Assembly: GCF_002925905.1 (NCBI RefSeq)
Contig: NZ_PRDB01000001.1
Coordinates: 248,001 to 312,000 of the forward strand
Source of the DNA: Klebsiella michiganensis
Lineage (GTDB): Bacteria; Pseudomonadota; Gammaproteobacteria; Enterobacterales; Enterobacteriaceae
Direction: 5' to 3'
Length of the DNA stretch: 64,000 nt
Shown piece by piece: positions 1-12,048 of the stretch (its first letter is position 1; each line of letters starts with the position of its first letter). Position numbers and translations under genes: made by a program. Below the pieces are notes generated by a model. That model worked only from the letters and a program-made list of their open reading frames with translations, was not told the origin of the DNA and searched no databases.

Positions 1-331
<331 letters not shown>

Positions 332-530
332 TTATATAAAAACAGGTGCAACTGAATATCGCGATAAAATGTCAACTAACGCGAAGGCGTATTTTTATTT
401 TTCTATCGAATAAAGCTCGTTACCGAAAAGGTGTTCCCCTTCAGGAAAAAATAACGTTATTAAAACCAGCACTATTATTTATTCGGTTAATACCATCCTG
501 GTTTACCCACAAACAGCCTTACATCAAATC

Positions 531-608
531 AAAAAAACCTGAAGCAATCCCCCTGCAGAAAACAGAGGAGGCTTGCTTCAGGTTTTGCCCGCGCTGCGGT
601 AACAATCC
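531..608 (-). promoter_or_regulatory. BglG-type ribonucleic antiterminator overlapping a terminator (second copy)
   Basis: Read on the minus strand, 608-581 gives a RAT-like sequence (GGATTGTTACCGC, then GGGCAAAACC). It overlaps the start of a Rho-independent terminator with stem 574-582/538-546 and a U-run at 537-531. The layout matches the RAT/terminator pairs of bgl operons, where phosphorylation-controlled BglG binds the RAT and prevents terminator folding. Compared with the copy at 678-706, the loop-flanking bases differ (GCAGCGC against GCGCAAGC), while the conserved GGATTGTTAC and GGCAAAACC boxes are kept. It lies about 210 bases before the bglH start. Confidence 0.85.
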
Positions 609-638
609 CTTTCATCGGCTGATGGCGGATTATCTGGC

Positions 639-706
639 AAAAAAAAACCTGACATCACCAGGTTAACGGTGATGTCAGGTTTTGCCTGCTTGCGCAGTAA
701 CAATCC
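639..706 (-). promoter_or_regulatory. BglG-type ribonucleic antiterminator overlapping a terminator (first copy)
   Basis: Minus-strand 706-678 reads GGATTGTTACTGC, then GCAGGCAAAACC, essentially the E. coli bgl RAT consensus. It overlaps a strong terminator: a perfect 12-bp stem (668-679 with 648-659), an 8-base loop and a run of U at 647-639. RNA polymerase coming from the upstream promoter meets this copy first and the 531-608 copy next, so bglH expression should need antitermination twice. Confidence 0.88.
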
Positions 707-749
707 AGAGTTTTATTCGAGCCTTGCCGCAACAAGTCACCCGATTAAT

Positions 750-818
750 GTACCGCATTGTTACGCTATTAAAATCAAACCACAATTTATGAAATTATTA
801 TTTGTGACGACAATCGCA
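750..818 (-). promoter_or_regulatory. Candidate CRP-dependent promoter of the bglH leader
   Basis: On the minus strand a CRP-like site TGCGA-N6-TCACA occupies 818-803, centred at 810.5. A plausible -10 (AACAAT, 762-757) with a 17-base spacer to TTGTGG (785-780) puts the start near 750. The CRP site would then be near -60.5, the class I position. bgl genes are CRP-dependent in E. coli. The match is by eye only. Confidence 0.5.
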
Positions 819-860
819 CCAATTTTGTTAATTAAAAACAGGAGTAACATTAATCATAAC

Positions 861-889
861 TAATTCTGATAAATCCTTTATCAGAATTA
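861..889 (-). terminator. Palindrome downstream of phoU, likely transcript end
   Basis: A perfect 13-bp inverted repeat (861-873 and 877-889) with a 3-base loop lies just after the phoU stop. It has no clear U-run on the minus strand, so it may protect the 3' end rather than terminate alone. Confidence 0.5.
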
Positions 890-903
890 GTCTCTGTGAT
901 TTA

Positions 904-1629
904 TTACTCTTTAGGATCTTTCCCTGCCAGCAGTTTATCCAGCTCGTCGCCGCCAACGTGACGGAAATCCTGACCTTTGACGAAGTAGAAAATATATTCG
1001 CAGATGTTCTGACAACGGTCGCCGATACGCTCAATCGAGCGGGCGCAGAACAGGGCGGTCAGGACGCTTGGAATGGTGCGCGAATCTTCCATCATATAGG
1101 TCATCAGCTGGCGCACGATGCCTTCATATTCCTGGTCGACTTTCTTATCTTCGCGATAAATACGCACCGCTTCATCAAGGTCCATACGCGCAAAGGCGTC
1201 CAGCACATCATGCAGCATCTGCACGGTGTGGCGCCCCAGCGATTCCAGGCTCACCAGCAGCGGCTGATGCTGCTGGGAGAATTTTTCCAGCGCGGTGCGG
1301 CAGATTTTATCCGCGACGTCGCCGATGCGTTCCAGCTCGGCGATGGTTTTAATAATCGCCATCACCAGACGCAGGTCGCTGGCGGTCGGCTGACGCTTGG
1401 CGATGATGCGCACGCAGGCCTCATCGATCGCCACTTCCATCATATTGACCTGCTTGTCGCCGTCAATAACGCGCTTTGCCAGTTCGCTGTCCTGGTTATG
1501 CATCGCGGTGATCGCATCAGAAAGCTGCTGCTCCACCAGCCCACCCATGGTCATGACCTGGGTGCGAATGTACTCCAGTTCAGCATTGAACTGGCCGGAA
1601 ATATGTTTGTTAAGATTTAGGTTATCCAT
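904..1629 (-). CDS. phoU: Phosphate-signalling complex protein PhoU
   Basis: At 241 aa this equals E. coli PhoU in length. The protein has two related three-helix halves, each with the metal-binding E/DxxxD pattern (around [12 protein letters not shown] and [12 protein letters not shown]). PhoU links the Pst transporter to the PhoR sensor kinase and keeps the Pho regulon off when phosphate is plentiful. It is the last gene of pstSCAB-phoU. AGGAG at about 1634-1638 supports the start. An 8-bp inverted repeat (1640-1647/1673-1680) bridges the pstB stop and this leader and may set relative expression. Confidence 0.97.
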   Translation of the reverse strand: MDNLNLNKHISGQFNAELEYIRTQVMTMGGLVEQQLSDAITAMHNQDSELAKRVIDGDKQVNMMEVAIDEACVRIIAKRQPTASDLRLVMAIIKTIAELERIGDVADKICRTALEKFSQQHQPLLVSLESLGRHTVQMLHDVLDAFARMDLDEAVRIYREDKKVDQEYEGIVRQLMTYMMEDSRTIPSVLTALFCARSIERIGDRCQNICEYIFYFVKGQDFRHVGGDELDKLLAGKDPKE

Positions 1630-1678
1630 AGTATCTCCTGATTGCCCAATAGGTTAGAGCCTGGTAGCAGAAGGGCAA

Positions 1679-4352
<2,674 letters not shown>

Positions 4353-4417
4353 TTACTCTTCAGTTTCGGGCCAGAAAAAATCGTAGTTTACTGATCTTTC
4401 TGGCAAAGGTAATGCCA

Positions 4418-4541
4418 TACCCTAAATAATTCGAGCTGCAGGCAGGCAGCTGGCTTGTGGATCCCCGGGAACATAGATGGGCTATGTGACCGGGGTGAAC
4501 AAGCGCTGCCAACGCACCTGTAGCTCGAAGGCTGACGGGTA
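4418..4541 (-). repeat. ERIC (IRU) element between pstS and pstC
   Basis: The 124-bp block begins with TACCCTAAATAATTCGAG, ends with CTCGAAGGCTGACGGGTA, and has a core of GGATCCCCGGGAACAT and GTGACCGGGGTGAACAAG. These match the termini and core of the roughly 127-bp enterobacterial repetitive intergenic consensus. It is a long imperfect palindrome and would fold in the pst mRNA. It directly abuts the pstS stop codon (4544-4542). Strand is nominal; the element is transcribed with the pst operon. Confidence 0.9.
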
Positions 4542-5582
4542 TTAGTACAGCGCTTTACCGCTGCTGTCCTTTACGTTGGTCTTCCATGCCGCGCGAACTT
4601 GCTCAACCACGCTTTCCGGCAGGGTGGCATAATCCAGCGCGTTGGCTTCTTTACCGCCGTTTTTATACGCCCAGTCGAAGAACTTCAGCACTTCGGCGGT
4701 CTGCTCTGGCTTGTTGGAAGCCTTGTGAACCAAAATGAAGGTGGTTGAAGTGATCGGCCATGCGTTGTCGCCTTTCTGATTCGTCAGATCCTGTGCAAAG
4801 GATTTGCTCCAGTCGATTTCTTTCGCCGCGTTAGCGAAGTTATCTTCAGTCGGGCTCACCGGCTTGCCATCGGCGGACAGCAGTTTGGTGTAAGCGAGGT
4901 TGTTCTGTTTTGCGTAGGCATATTCTACGTAGCCGATAGAGCCCGGCAGACGCTGAACGAACGCGGCGATGCCGTCGTTGCCTTTACCGCCCAGACCGGT
5001 CGGCCAGTTAACGGTTGAGCCCGCGCCGATTTTAGATTTCCACTCTTCGTTCACCTTCGCCAGATAGCTGGTGAAAACGAAGGAAGTACCGGAACCATCG
5101 GCACGACGAACCACCGCGATGTTCTGAGAAGGCAGCTTCATGCCCGGGTTGAGCTTAGCAATCGCCGCGTCATCCCATTTTTTGATTTTGCCCAGGTAGA
5201 TATCACCCAGCGTTTTACCGTCAAGCACCAGCTCACCGGATTTCACGCCAGGCAGGTTAATTGCCAGCACTACGCCGCCGATAACGGTCGGAAACTGGAA
5301 CAGACCTTCCTGAGCCAGCTTGTCATCAGCAAGAGGGGCATCAGAAGCACCGAAGTCTACGGTGTTGGCCGTAATTTGTTTTACGCCGCCAGAGGAGCCA
5401 ATACCCTGGTAATTGACTTTATTACCCGTTTCCTTGTTATAGGTATCTGCCCATTTGGCATACACCGGCGCGGGGAAAGTTGCACCTGCGCCAGTCAGGC
5501 TTGCTGCTGCAAAAACAGAGAAAGCGCTCATCGATAAGGTCGCGGCGACAACTGTTGCGACGGTGGTACGCATAACGTTCAT
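4542..5582 (-). CDS. pstS: Periplasmic phosphate-binding protein PstS
   Basis: This is the 346-aa high-affinity phosphate receptor of the Pst transporter. The start at 5582 ([12 protein letters not shown]) was chosen over an upstream in-frame ATG at 5633 because it has GGAG at about 5587-5590 and gives the E. coli length. The signal peptide ends near FAAAS. Phosphate-contact segments [30 protein letters not shown] and [10 protein letters not shown] are intact. It is the first gene of the operon behind tandem Pho boxes and should be strongly induced by phosphate starvation. Confidence 0.97.
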   Translation of the reverse strand: MNVMRTTVATVVAATLSMSAFSVFAAASLTGAGATFPAPVYAKWADTYNKETGNKVNYQGIGSSGGVKQITANTVDFGASDAPLADDKLAQEGLFQFPTVIGGVVLAINLPGVKSGELVLDGKTLGDIYLGKIKKWDDAAIAKLNPGMKLPSQNIAVVRRADGSGTSFVFTSYLAKVNEEWKSKIGAGSTVNWPTGLGGKGNDGIAAFVQRLPGSIGYVEYAYAKQNNLAYTKLLSADGKPVSPTEDNFANAAKEIDWSKSFAQDLTNQKGDNAWPITSTTFILVHKASNKPEQTAEVLKFFDWAYKNGGKEANALDYATLPESVVEQVRAAWKTNVKDSSGKALY

Positions 5583-5647
5583 AATGTCTCCTGCTGGATT
5601 CGTAAACCATTGTTTCGAAGCTATGGTGAGCAAAATAGGACAAACAG

Positions 5648-5687
5648 GTGACAGTAAAATGTACGAATTATTACAGTTTTATGACAA
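5648..5687 (-). promoter_or_regulatory. Tandem Pho boxes of the pstS promoter
   Basis: Read on the minus strand, 5687-5670 is TTGTCATAAAACTGTAAT and 5665-5648 is CGTACATTTTACTGTCAC. Both are 18-bp PhoB boxes (two TGTCA-type heptads separated by an A/T-rich tetrad), offset by 22 bp or two helical turns. This is the standard arrangement for PhoB~P activation of pstS, with the box standing in for a -35 element. Confidence 0.88.
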
Positions 5688-5781
5688 GCAAAAAGACGGG
5701 AATTTACGTTAAATAAAAACAATACAAATCATGTTGTTACTATGGTTAATGATAGAAAGATTAGCGGAAAATTTTATTTTT

Positions 5782-5821
5782 ATGACAGCGCAAAAGCGTC
5801 TCAAAAATGACAGGCTGTCAT
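5782..5821. promoter_or_regulatory. Additional PhoB-like half sites upstream of pstS
   Basis: Three further TGTCAT/ATGACAG heptads lie here, including a near-perfect palindrome at 5807-5821 (ATGACAGGCTGTCAT). Their spacing does not reproduce a standard 11-bp-offset Pho box, so function is uncertain. Confidence 0.35.
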
Positions 5822-5861
5822 AAAGCGGGTGGGATCTCGCTGTTCGCTGCAAATAACCGCA

Positions 5862-5892
5862 AATAAAAAGGGCCGCCGGACGGCAGCCCTTT
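5862..5892 (-). terminator. Terminator of glmUS
   Basis: On the minus strand just after the glmS stop, an AAGGGC-rich arm pairs with GGCCCTT around a short loop, followed by TTTTTAT. Confidence 0.8.
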
Positions 5893-5908
5893 CAGCGCTG
5901 TAAAATCG

Positions 5909-7738
5909 TTATTCCACGGTAACTGATTTCGCCAGGTTACGCGGCTGGTCAACGTCAGTCCCTTTGATCAGCGCGACGTGATACGCCAGCAGCTGCAGCG
6001 GTACGGTATAGAAGATTGGCGCGATCGCCTCTTCAACATGCGGCATCTCAATGATGTGCATATTGTCGCTGCCGGTGAAACCCGCATCGCCGTCAGCAAA
6101 AACGTACAGCTGGCCGCCGCGAGCGCGAACCTCTTCAATGTTGGATTTCAGTTTTTCCAGCAGTTCGTTGTTCGGCGCGACCACCACCACCGGCATTTCA
6201 GCGTCAATCAGCGCCAGCGGACCATGCTTCAGCTCGCCGGCAGCATAGGCTTCCGCATGAATATAGGAGATCTCTTTCAGCTTCAGCGCCCCTTCCAGGG
6301 CAATGGGATACTGATCGCCGCGGCCAAGGAACAGCGCGTGGTGTTTGTCAGAGAAGTTCTCAGCCAGCGCCTCAATACGCTTGTCCTGCGAAAGCACCTG
6401 CTCAATGCGGCTCGGCAGCGCCTGCAGACCATGCACGATATCATGTTCAATCGACGCATCCTGGCCTTTGAGTCGCGCCAGTTTCGCCACCAGCATCAGC
6501 AGAACGGTCAGCTGCGTCGTGAAGGCTTTAGTCGAGGCGACGCCGATTTCCGTCCCGGCGTTGGTCATCATCGCCAGATCGGACTCACGCACCAGGGATG
6601 ATCCAGGCACGTTACAAATCGCCAGCGACCCCAGATAGCCCAACTCTTTCGACAGGCGCAGGCCGGCGAGGGTGTCCGCCGTCTCGCCGGATTGAGAGAG
6701 GGTGATCATCAGGCTGTTGCGACGCACGGCCGATTTGCGATAGCGGAACTCGGAGGCGATTTCAACATCGCACGGCACCCCTGCCAGCGACTCAAACCAG
6801 TAGCGGGACACCATACCTGAGTTGTAGGAGGTGCCGCAGGCGATGATCTGAATATGCTCGACCTTAGACAGCAGCTCGTTAGCCTGCGGGCCCAGCTCGC
6901 TTAAATCAACCTCGCCGTGGCTAATGCGCCCGGAGAGGGTATTTTTGATGGCGTTCGGCTGCTCGTAGATCTCTTTCTGCATATAGTGACGATAGATACC
7001 TTTATCGCCCGCGTCGTACTGCAGACTGGATTCAATATCCGGGCGCTGCACTTCGGCGCCGGATTTGTCAAAGAGAGTCACGGAACGGCGGGTGACTTCC
7101 GCAATATCGCCCTCTTCGAGGAAGATAAAGCGGCGGGTAACCGGCAGCAGCGCCAGCTGATCGGAGGCAATGAAGTTTTCCCCCATCCCCAGGCCAATCA
7201 CCAGCGGGCTTCCTGAACGAGCGGCCAGCAGCGTACCCGGATCGCGGGAATCCATGATCACGGTGCCATAAGCGCCGCGCAGCTGCGGGATAGTCCGCAG
7301 AACCGCATCACGCAGAGTACCGCCCTGTTCCAGCTCCCAGTGAACCAGGTGCGCAATAACCTCCGTGTCAGTCTCGGAGGCGAAAACGTAGCCCCTCGAC
7401 TGCAACAGCTCGCGCAGCGGCTCATGGTTTTCGATAATCCCGTTATGCACCACCACAATATGGTCAGAAACATGCGGATGCGCGTTACCTTCAGACGGTT
7501 CGCCGTGCGTCGCCCAGCGGGTATGGGCAATCCCGGTACCGCCGTGCAACGGATGTTCTTCCAGCGCCTGGGCCAGCATCTGTACTTTCCCGAGGCGGCG
7601 AACGCGGTTCAAATGACCTTCGTGATCGACGACGGCCAGACCGGCGGAGTCATAACCGCGGTATTCCAGACGACGTAAACCTTCGAGAAGGATTTCAGCA
7701 ATATCACGCTGCGCGACTGCGCCAACAATTCCACACAT
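5909..7738 (-). CDS. glmS: Glutamine-fructose-6-phosphate aminotransferase (isomerizing)
   Basis: The 609-aa enzyme makes glucosamine-6-phosphate from fructose-6-phosphate and glutamine, the first committed step to UDP-GlcNAc for peptidoglycan and LPS. The catalytic Cys2 follows the initiator Met (MCGIVGAV). Residues 1-240 are the glutaminase domain ([22 protein letters not shown]), followed by two SIS sugar-isomerase domains ([27 protein letters not shown]) and the typical C-terminus [11 protein letters not shown]. It is the second gene of glmUS. In E. coli translation is activated by the sRNA GlmZ acting on the leader. Confidence 0.98.
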   Translation of the reverse strand: MCGIVGAVAQRDIAEILLEGLRRLEYRGYDSAGLAVVDHEGHLNRVRRLGKVQMLAQALEEHPLHGGTGIAHTRWATHGEPSEGNAHPHVSDHIVVVHNGIIENHEPLRELLQSRGYVFASETDTEVIAHLVHWELEQGGTLRDAVLRTIPQLRGAYGTVIMDSRDPGTLLAARSGSPLVIGLGMGENFIASDQLALLPVTRRFIFLEEGDIAEVTRRSVTLFDKSGAEVQRPDIESSLQYDAGDKGIYRHYMQKEIYEQPNAIKNTLSGRISHGEVDLSELGPQANELLSKVEHIQIIACGTSYNSGMVSRYWFESLAGVPCDVEIASEFRYRKSAVRRNSLMITLSQSGETADTLAGLRLSKELGYLGSLAICNVPGSSLVRESDLAMMTNAGTEIGVASTKAFTTQLTVLLMLVAKLARLKGQDASIEHDIVHGLQALPSRIEQVLSQDKRIEALAENFSDKHHALFLGRGDQYPIALEGALKLKEISYIHAEAYAAGELKHGPLALIDAEMPVVVVAPNNELLEKLKSNIEEVRARGGQLYVFADGDAGFTGSDNMHIIEMPHVEEAIAPIFYTVPLQLLAYHVALIKGTDVDQPRNLAKSVTVE

Positions 7739-7919
7739 AGTTTTTAATTCCGATTTTGGCTGTATGCCATACGTTGTCGGTCAACCTGTTTACCCGTATT
7801 TTCGGGCGCCCCGAGCCTTGTAGAGAGTGGGGTTATTTTTATGGGTACTGCCGTGGGGGGAGGATTATTTTATCCCCTCACCCCGCTCTTTCCCCGAAAA
7901 GGGCGAAAGAGAAATAGCG
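7739..7919 (-). other. glmU-glmS intercistronic leader
   Basis: The 181-base spacer between the glmU stop and the glmS start has GGAA as ribosome-binding site just before ATG. In E. coli the homologous region is cut by RNase E near the glmU stop and pairs with GlmZ. I could not verify a GlmZ pairing site here. A C/G-rich stretch (7872-7906, with CCCCTCACCCC and CCCCGAAAAGGG) looks like a degenerate dispersed repeat. Confidence 0.4.
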
Positions 7920-9290
7920 TTACTTTTTCTTCACCGGGCGCTGCCAGCCCTGTTTATGAACCTGCGGCACGCGGCTTAACACTAATTCATTATCGGCAAC
8001 GTTACGCGTTACCGTTGTTCCTGCGGCAATGGTGACCCCCTTGCCGACGGTCACCGGAGCGACCAGCTGGCTGTCTGAGCCAACAAACACGTCATCGCCG
8101 ATCACCGTTTTATGCTTATTTGCGCCATCATAGTTACAGGTGATGGTGCCCGCGCCGATATTCACGTTATCGCCTATCTCGGCGTCTCCGAGATAGGAAA
8201 GATGCCCGGCCTTCGTGCCTTTACCCAGACGCGCCTTTTTAATTTCAACAAAGTTGCCGACGTGCGCGCCTTCGAGAAGCTCAGCGCCTGGGCGCAGCCG
8301 CGCGAACGGCCCAATGGTACAGGCGGCTGCCAGATGAGCATCCTCTACTACGGTATAGGGGCTGATCTCGCAATCATCACCAATGATGCTGTTCTTGATG
8401 ACGCAGCCGGTGCCAATCTTTACCCGATCCCCCAGCACCACGTCACCTTCGAAGATAACGTTAGTATCAATTTCGACATCGCGCCCGTGTTTCAGCACGC
8501 CGCGCAGATCAAAACGCGCCGGATCGCGCAGCATAACGCCCGCGAGCAGCAGTTCTTCAGCCTTTTCAGACTGCCAGACGCGCTCAAGCCGGGAGAGCTG
8601 CAGGCGGTTATTTACGCCTTCCACTTCGCTTAGACGCTGAGGATGAACAGCGGCAATTTCACGACCTTCTTCATAGGCCATGGCGATAATATCGGTGATG
8701 TAGTATTCACCCTGAACGTTGTTATTGGTGAGCTTAGCCAGCCAGCGTTTAAGATCCGCGCCATTGGCGACCAGAATCCCGGTATTAATTTCCTGAATCC
8801 GGCGCTGCTCGTCGCTGGCGTCTTTATGCTCGACAATGCCCGTCACCGCGCCGTTATCGCGCGTAATGCGGCCGTAGCCGGTCGGATCGTCAAGCTTCAC
8901 CGTCAACAGACCGATGCCGCCCTGCGGTTTCGCTTCCCGCAGACGCTTCAATGTTTCGACGGAAATGAGCGGCACGTCGCCGTACAGCATCAGGATATCT
9001 TCATCATCGCTGAAGAACGGCGCCGCCTGCTGCATAGCGTGGCCGGTACCTAGCTGTTCGGCCTGCAGGACCCAGTTGAGGTTATCTTCGTGCAGCGTCT
9101 GGCGAAGCAGATCGCCGCCGTGCCCGTACACCAGATGTACGGCGGAAGCGCCTAATTCTTTAGCTGCATCAATAACATGCTGCACCATTGGCTTCCCGGC
9201 CAGCGAATGCAACACCTTAGGAAGATCGGAATACATGCGGGTACCTTTGCCAGCGGCAAGAATAACCACGCTCATCGGACTGTTTGACAT
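7920..9290 (-). CDS. glmU: Bifunctional UDP-GlcNAc pyrophosphorylase / glucosamine-1-phosphate acetyltransferase
   Basis: The 456-aa cytosolic enzyme acetylates GlcN-1-P and then makes UDP-GlcNAc. The N-terminal nucleotidyltransferase carries [17 protein letters not shown]. From about residue 250 a left-handed beta-helix of hexapeptide repeats ([34 protein letters not shown]) forms the acetyltransferase. Two in-frame ATGs compete. The upstream one (9296) overlaps the AGGA sequence that serves as ribosome-binding site for the one at 9290, so 9290 is chosen, giving the E. coli length. In E. coli glmU follows atpC directly; here pelX and a small ORF intervene. Confidence 0.97.
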   Translation of the reverse strand: MSNSPMSVVILAAGKGTRMYSDLPKVLHSLAGKPMVQHVIDAAKELGASAVHLVYGHGGDLLRQTLHEDNLNWVLQAEQLGTGHAMQQAAPFFSDDEDILMLYGDVPLISVETLKRLREAKPQGGIGLLTVKLDDPTGYGRITRDNGAVTGIVEHKDASDEQRRIQEINTGILVANGADLKRWLAKLTNNNVQGEYYITDIIAMAYEEGREIAAVHPQRLSEVEGVNNRLQLSRLERVWQSEKAEELLLAGVMLRDPARFDLRGVLKHGRDVEIDTNVIFEGDVVLGDRVKIGTGCVIKNSIIGDDCEISPYTVVEDAHLAAACTIGPFARLRPGAELLEGAHVGNFVEIKKARLGKGTKAGHLSYLGDAEIGDNVNIGAGTITCNYDGANKHKTVIGDDVFVGSDSQLVAPVTVGKGVTIAAGTTVTRNVADNELVLSRVPQVHKQGWQRPVKKK

Positions 9291-9563
9291 ACGCATCCTG
9301 ACTGCTGTTGGAACGAAAAGTAAAAGCCTTTCACGTTGAAATATCTACATATTTTTCATCATGAAACGAGACGAAGATAAAACGCACAAGCGTAACGCTA
9401 TACACCATTTTAGGTGGGTATTTTTAGTCAGCGCAAACCCGTTTAGCGCAAAAAAAGCATTTTAATGAGTGGCAATGCCGGCTATCCCTCTGCTTTTGCT
9501 GTTTTTTTGGCGGGTAAATAAAGAAAACCCATAAAATAAAACACAGTTTTAATATTCATTAAT
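9291..9563. other. Divergent region between glmU and pelX
   Basis: This A/T-rich spacer should hold the glmU promoter on the minus strand. In E. coli that region has NagC operators. A/T-rich imperfect palindromes occur here (for example AAAATAAAACACAGTTTTAA at 9533-9552), but none is a convincing NagC site. No gene was seen. Confidence 0.4.
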
Positions 9564-9606
9564 TGTGACGCGATAAATAGAAACGCCATTTCATTTTCCT
9601 GATAAT
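9564..9606 (+). promoter_or_regulatory. Candidate pelX promoter with KdgR and CRP sites
   Basis: A KdgR-like box at 9577-9595 (ATAGAAACGCCATTTCATT) matches the AATGAAACANTGTTTCATT consensus at about 13 of 18 defined positions. It overlaps a plausible -35 (TAGAAA, 9578-9583) and 17-base spacer to the -10 GATAAT (9601-9606), which predicts repression. A CRP half-site TGTGA at 9564-9568 would centre at 9571.5, about -41.5 from a start near 9613. This is the logic of pectinase genes in Dickeya (KdgR repression relieved by KDG, CRP activation). By-eye matches only. Confidence 0.55.
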
Positions 9607-9635
9607 GCCGGTTAATAATTACCCAGGAGAAAAGA

Positions 9636-11807
9636 ATGAATAACAAAATACCTTTGGCATTAACCCTTTGCGGTACGATGATCGCGCTACCGCTGCAGGC
9701 CAACGAAGGTCATCAGTGGCGGGCAATCGCCTTTGGGCAATCTACCGACAGCAATTTTTCCTCGAATGTTCTGCCGAAAAAAATTGGCGTCAACGATGTC
9801 ACCATCGCCGGAAAAAAACTGACGCCGCAGGACGTCGCCGACCTCAGCCAGCCCATTACCATCGAGAGCCGGGGAGGTAAAATAGCCAATTCTCACGACG
9901 GACTGACCTTCTTTTACACCCGGCTACCGACCAGCCAGAATTTTATCCTGCAGGCTACGGTGACCGTCAATCAGTTTGGCCCGGAAAATGGCGCGCGTCC
10001 TGCGGCACAGGAAGGCGCGGGACTGCTGGTCCGCGATGTAATAGGAGTTCCGCGTCAACAGCCGCTGAAGGTCGGTTACGAAGAGTTTCCGGCGGCATCC
10101 AATATGGTGATGAACGCCATTATGACGCAGGATAAAAAAGATGGCTCACATATCAAATTGCAGGCTATCAGCCGGGAAGGGATAACCCAACCGTGGGGCA
10201 ATGCGGGCGCATCAATAAAGCGTCAGAGCTATAAAGAGAAAATCGATATCCAGCAAACGCCGACGTTCCAGCTCAGACTGGAACGCACCAACGACGGGTT
10301 TATTACCTCATGGGCAGCAACGGGCAGCGAGGAATGGGTGAGCCAGCAGGTTCCGCACGCCGATCTGGTTGCCCGGCAGGATAAAGAACATTACTACGTC
10401 GGCTTCTTCGCCTCACGTAATGCAAAAATCACCGTCAGCAACGCCTCGCTCACCACCTCAGCGGCAAAAACGGTTCCCTCCGCGCCGTATGTCGCTAAAG
10501 GCTGGCCGCCGGTTATGCAAATTGCTTCGGGAACAGTAAGCCAGAGCAAAGCTTACATCCTACAGGCGCGCACCAACAGCGACGGGCGCATCACCATTCG
10601 TCAGGATGAAGTGGTGATCGGGCAGGATAAAACCGTGAAGGCCGGAGAGATGTTTACCCAGCCTGCCGTACTGAAAGATAAAAGCACGTTCGAAATCCGC
10701 TTCACCCCGGCCACCGGCGCGGAAACGCTGACCCAGACGCTGACGGTTGAACAGAGTCCCCATGTGACAGGCAATACGCTCTACGCCGCGCCAGAAGGAC
10801 AATCTCAGGCAAAAGGGACGGCGGACTCGCCGCTGGATTTCGCCTCCGCTATCAAACTCGTCCCGCCCGGCGGGCAAATTGTATTAGCCGCCGGAGATTA
10901 CCCGCAAACGGCCATTCCTGTCAGCGCCAGCGGCCTGAAGGACAAAATCAAAACGCTAAAAGCCGACGGAAAAGCGGTGATTCACGGGCTGCTGCTGGAT
11001 GCCAGCTACTGGCATATCGATGGGATTGAGATTACGGACAAGAGCCTGCGCGTACAGGGCAGCCATAACCTGATCGAGAACGTCACCGCGTATCGTAACG
11101 ATGATACCGGCATTCAAATTTCCTCTCCGGCGGATGTTGGACGCCCGCTGTGGGCCAGCTTTAACCGGGTAGTGAATTCTGAATCCTTTAGTAACGAGGA
11201 TCCGGGCAAAATTAACGCCGACGGCTTCGCGGTGAAAATGCGCGTAGGAGAGGGTAACCGGCTGGAGGGCTGTTACTCGCACGATAATATCGACGACGGT
11301 TTCGACCTGTTTAATAAAATTGAGGACGGTGCAAACGGCGTTGTGGTGATCGAGAACTCTATTGCCCGCAATAATACCAGTAACGGGTTTAAGCTCGGTG
11401 GGGAAGGGCAGCCGGTCGCCCACGAGGTACGTAACAGCATCGCCATCGATAACCATCTGGACGGTTTTACCGACAACTTTAACCCCGGCAAGCTGGTGGT
11501 GGTTAACAACGTCGCGGTAGATAACCAGCGCTTTAACTACCTGTTCCGCCCGAGTCCGTACGGTGCGCCGGAAACCCAGGGCACCTTCAGCGAGAACCTT
11601 TCCCTGCGCAGCCAGCCTGGGAAATATGACGATGCCGTTGTCGGGAATATTGACGATAGCAACTATTTTATCCACGGCGGCAGAAGCATCAACGCTCAGG
11701 GCAAGCGCATTAACAGCGCCGATTATCAGACGCTGGCGCTGCCGGATCCGCTGACGCGTGAGGCCGACGGCAGCTTCAACACCGGTAACTTCCTTAGCCG
11801 CAACTAA
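9636..11807 (+). CDS. pelX: Exopolygalacturonate lyase, polysaccharide lyase family 9 (PelX-like)
   Basis: The 723-aa protein has a signal peptide cleaved after about residue 22 (LPLQA-NEG), an N-terminal all-beta region (residues 25-280, HQWRAIAFGQSTDSNF onward), a linker domain, and from about residue 380 a PL9 parallel beta-helix opening with TLYAAPEGQ and ADSPLDFASAI. The likely catalytic segment has NADGFAVKM (candidate Lys base) and DNIDDGFDLF (Asp cluster for calcium). It resembles Dickeya PelX, a periplasmic enzyme releasing unsaturated digalacturonate from pectate ends. CAGGAG precedes the ATG. It is monocistronic, inserted between atpC and glmU relative to E. coli, and opposite in strand to both. 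Enzyme class is firm; exact product specificity is inferred. Confidence 0.88.
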   Translation: MNNKIPLALTLCGTMIALPLQANEGHQWRAIAFGQSTDSNFSSNVLPKKIGVNDVTIAGKKLTPQDVADLSQPITIESRGGKIANSHDGLTFFYTRLPTSQNFILQATVTVNQFGPENGARPAAQEGAGLLVRDVIGVPRQQPLKVGYEEFPAASNMVMNAIMTQDKKDGSHIKLQAISREGITQPWGNAGASIKRQSYKEKIDIQQTPTFQLRLERTNDGFITSWAATGSEEWVSQQVPHADLVARQDKEHYYVGFFASRNAKITVSNASLTTSAAKTVPSAPYVAKGWPPVMQIASGTVSQSKAYILQARTNSDGRITIRQDEVVIGQDKTVKAGEMFTQPAVLKDKSTFEIRFTPATGAETLTQTLTVEQSPHVTGNTLYAAPEGQSQAKGTADSPLDFASAIKLVPPGGQIVLAAGDYPQTAIPVSASGLKDKIKTLKADGKAVIHGLLLDASYWHIDGIEITDKSLRVQGSHNLIENVTAYRNDDTGIQISSPADVGRPLWASFNRVVNSESFSNEDPGKINADGFAVKMRVGEGNRLEGCYSHDNIDDGFDLFNKIEDGANGVVVIENSIARNNTSNGFKLGGEGQPVAHEVRNSIAIDNHLDGFTDNFNPGKLVVVNNVAVDNQRFNYLFRPSPYGAPETQGTFSENLSLRSQPGKYDDAVVGNIDDSNYFIHGGRSINAQGKRINSADYQTLALPDPLTREADGSFNTGNFLSRN

Positions 11808-11830
11808 CCCGCTATGCGTGAAAAACATAA

Positions 11831-11853
11831 AGGTCGCCCTGGGGCGACCTTTT
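11831..11853. terminator. Hairpin terminator between pelX and the small ORF, likely bidirectional
   Basis: A perfect 8-bp stem (AGGTCGCC at 11831-11838 with GGCGACCT at 11843-11850) is followed by TTTT on the plus strand for pelX. On the minus strand it is followed by an interrupted T-run (TTTATGTTTTT), which could end a transcript coming from the small ORF. Confidence 0.75.
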
Positions 11854-11934
11854 CACTTTCTGTCTGCTTCACACCGCATGTGTTGTCGTTTTAGTTAGCG
11901 GTACAGCGCAAAAACAGTCTGGAAAGTTGACTTC

Positions 11935-12006
11935 TTAGTGGTTGAACGTACCGAAGGTTACGTTCATAGCACTGAAGAAAGCGACGATTTTATTAAGCAG
12001 TTTCAT
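11935..12006 (-). CDS. Unrecognised 23-codon small ORF
   Basis: ATG at 12006 and TAA at 11937-11935 define 23 residues starting MKLLNKIVAFFSAMN and ending in FGTFNH. The peptide has a basic start, a short hydrophobic/aromatic middle and no long membrane segment. A strong ribosome-binding site AGGAAGAG lies 4-5 bases before the ATG. It is flanked by two CRP sites upstream (12049-12064 and 12106-12121) and a hairpin terminator downstream (11831-11853), forming a self-contained unit of roughly 230 bases. I do not recognise it. It could encode a small peptide or be part of a dual-function regulatory RNA. Confidence 0.5.
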   Translation of the reverse strand: MKLLNKIVAFFSAMNVTFGTFNH

Positions 12007-12048
12007 GATCTCTTCCTGGATAGCGATTACGTTTTTGATGAATTTTTT

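Noticed and set aside
346-666. 106-codon plus-strand ORF upstream of phoU
   Set aside because: Covers the two RAT/terminator structures read backwards; no homology or RBS.
9482-9703. 73-codon minus-strand ORF in the glmU-pelX gap
   Set aside because: Overlaps the pelX control region and start; no RBS and A/T-rich random composition.
10956-11828. 290-codon minus-strand ORF antisense to pelX
   Set aside because: The plus-strand PL9 protein has signal peptide, RBS and motifs; the antisense frame has none.
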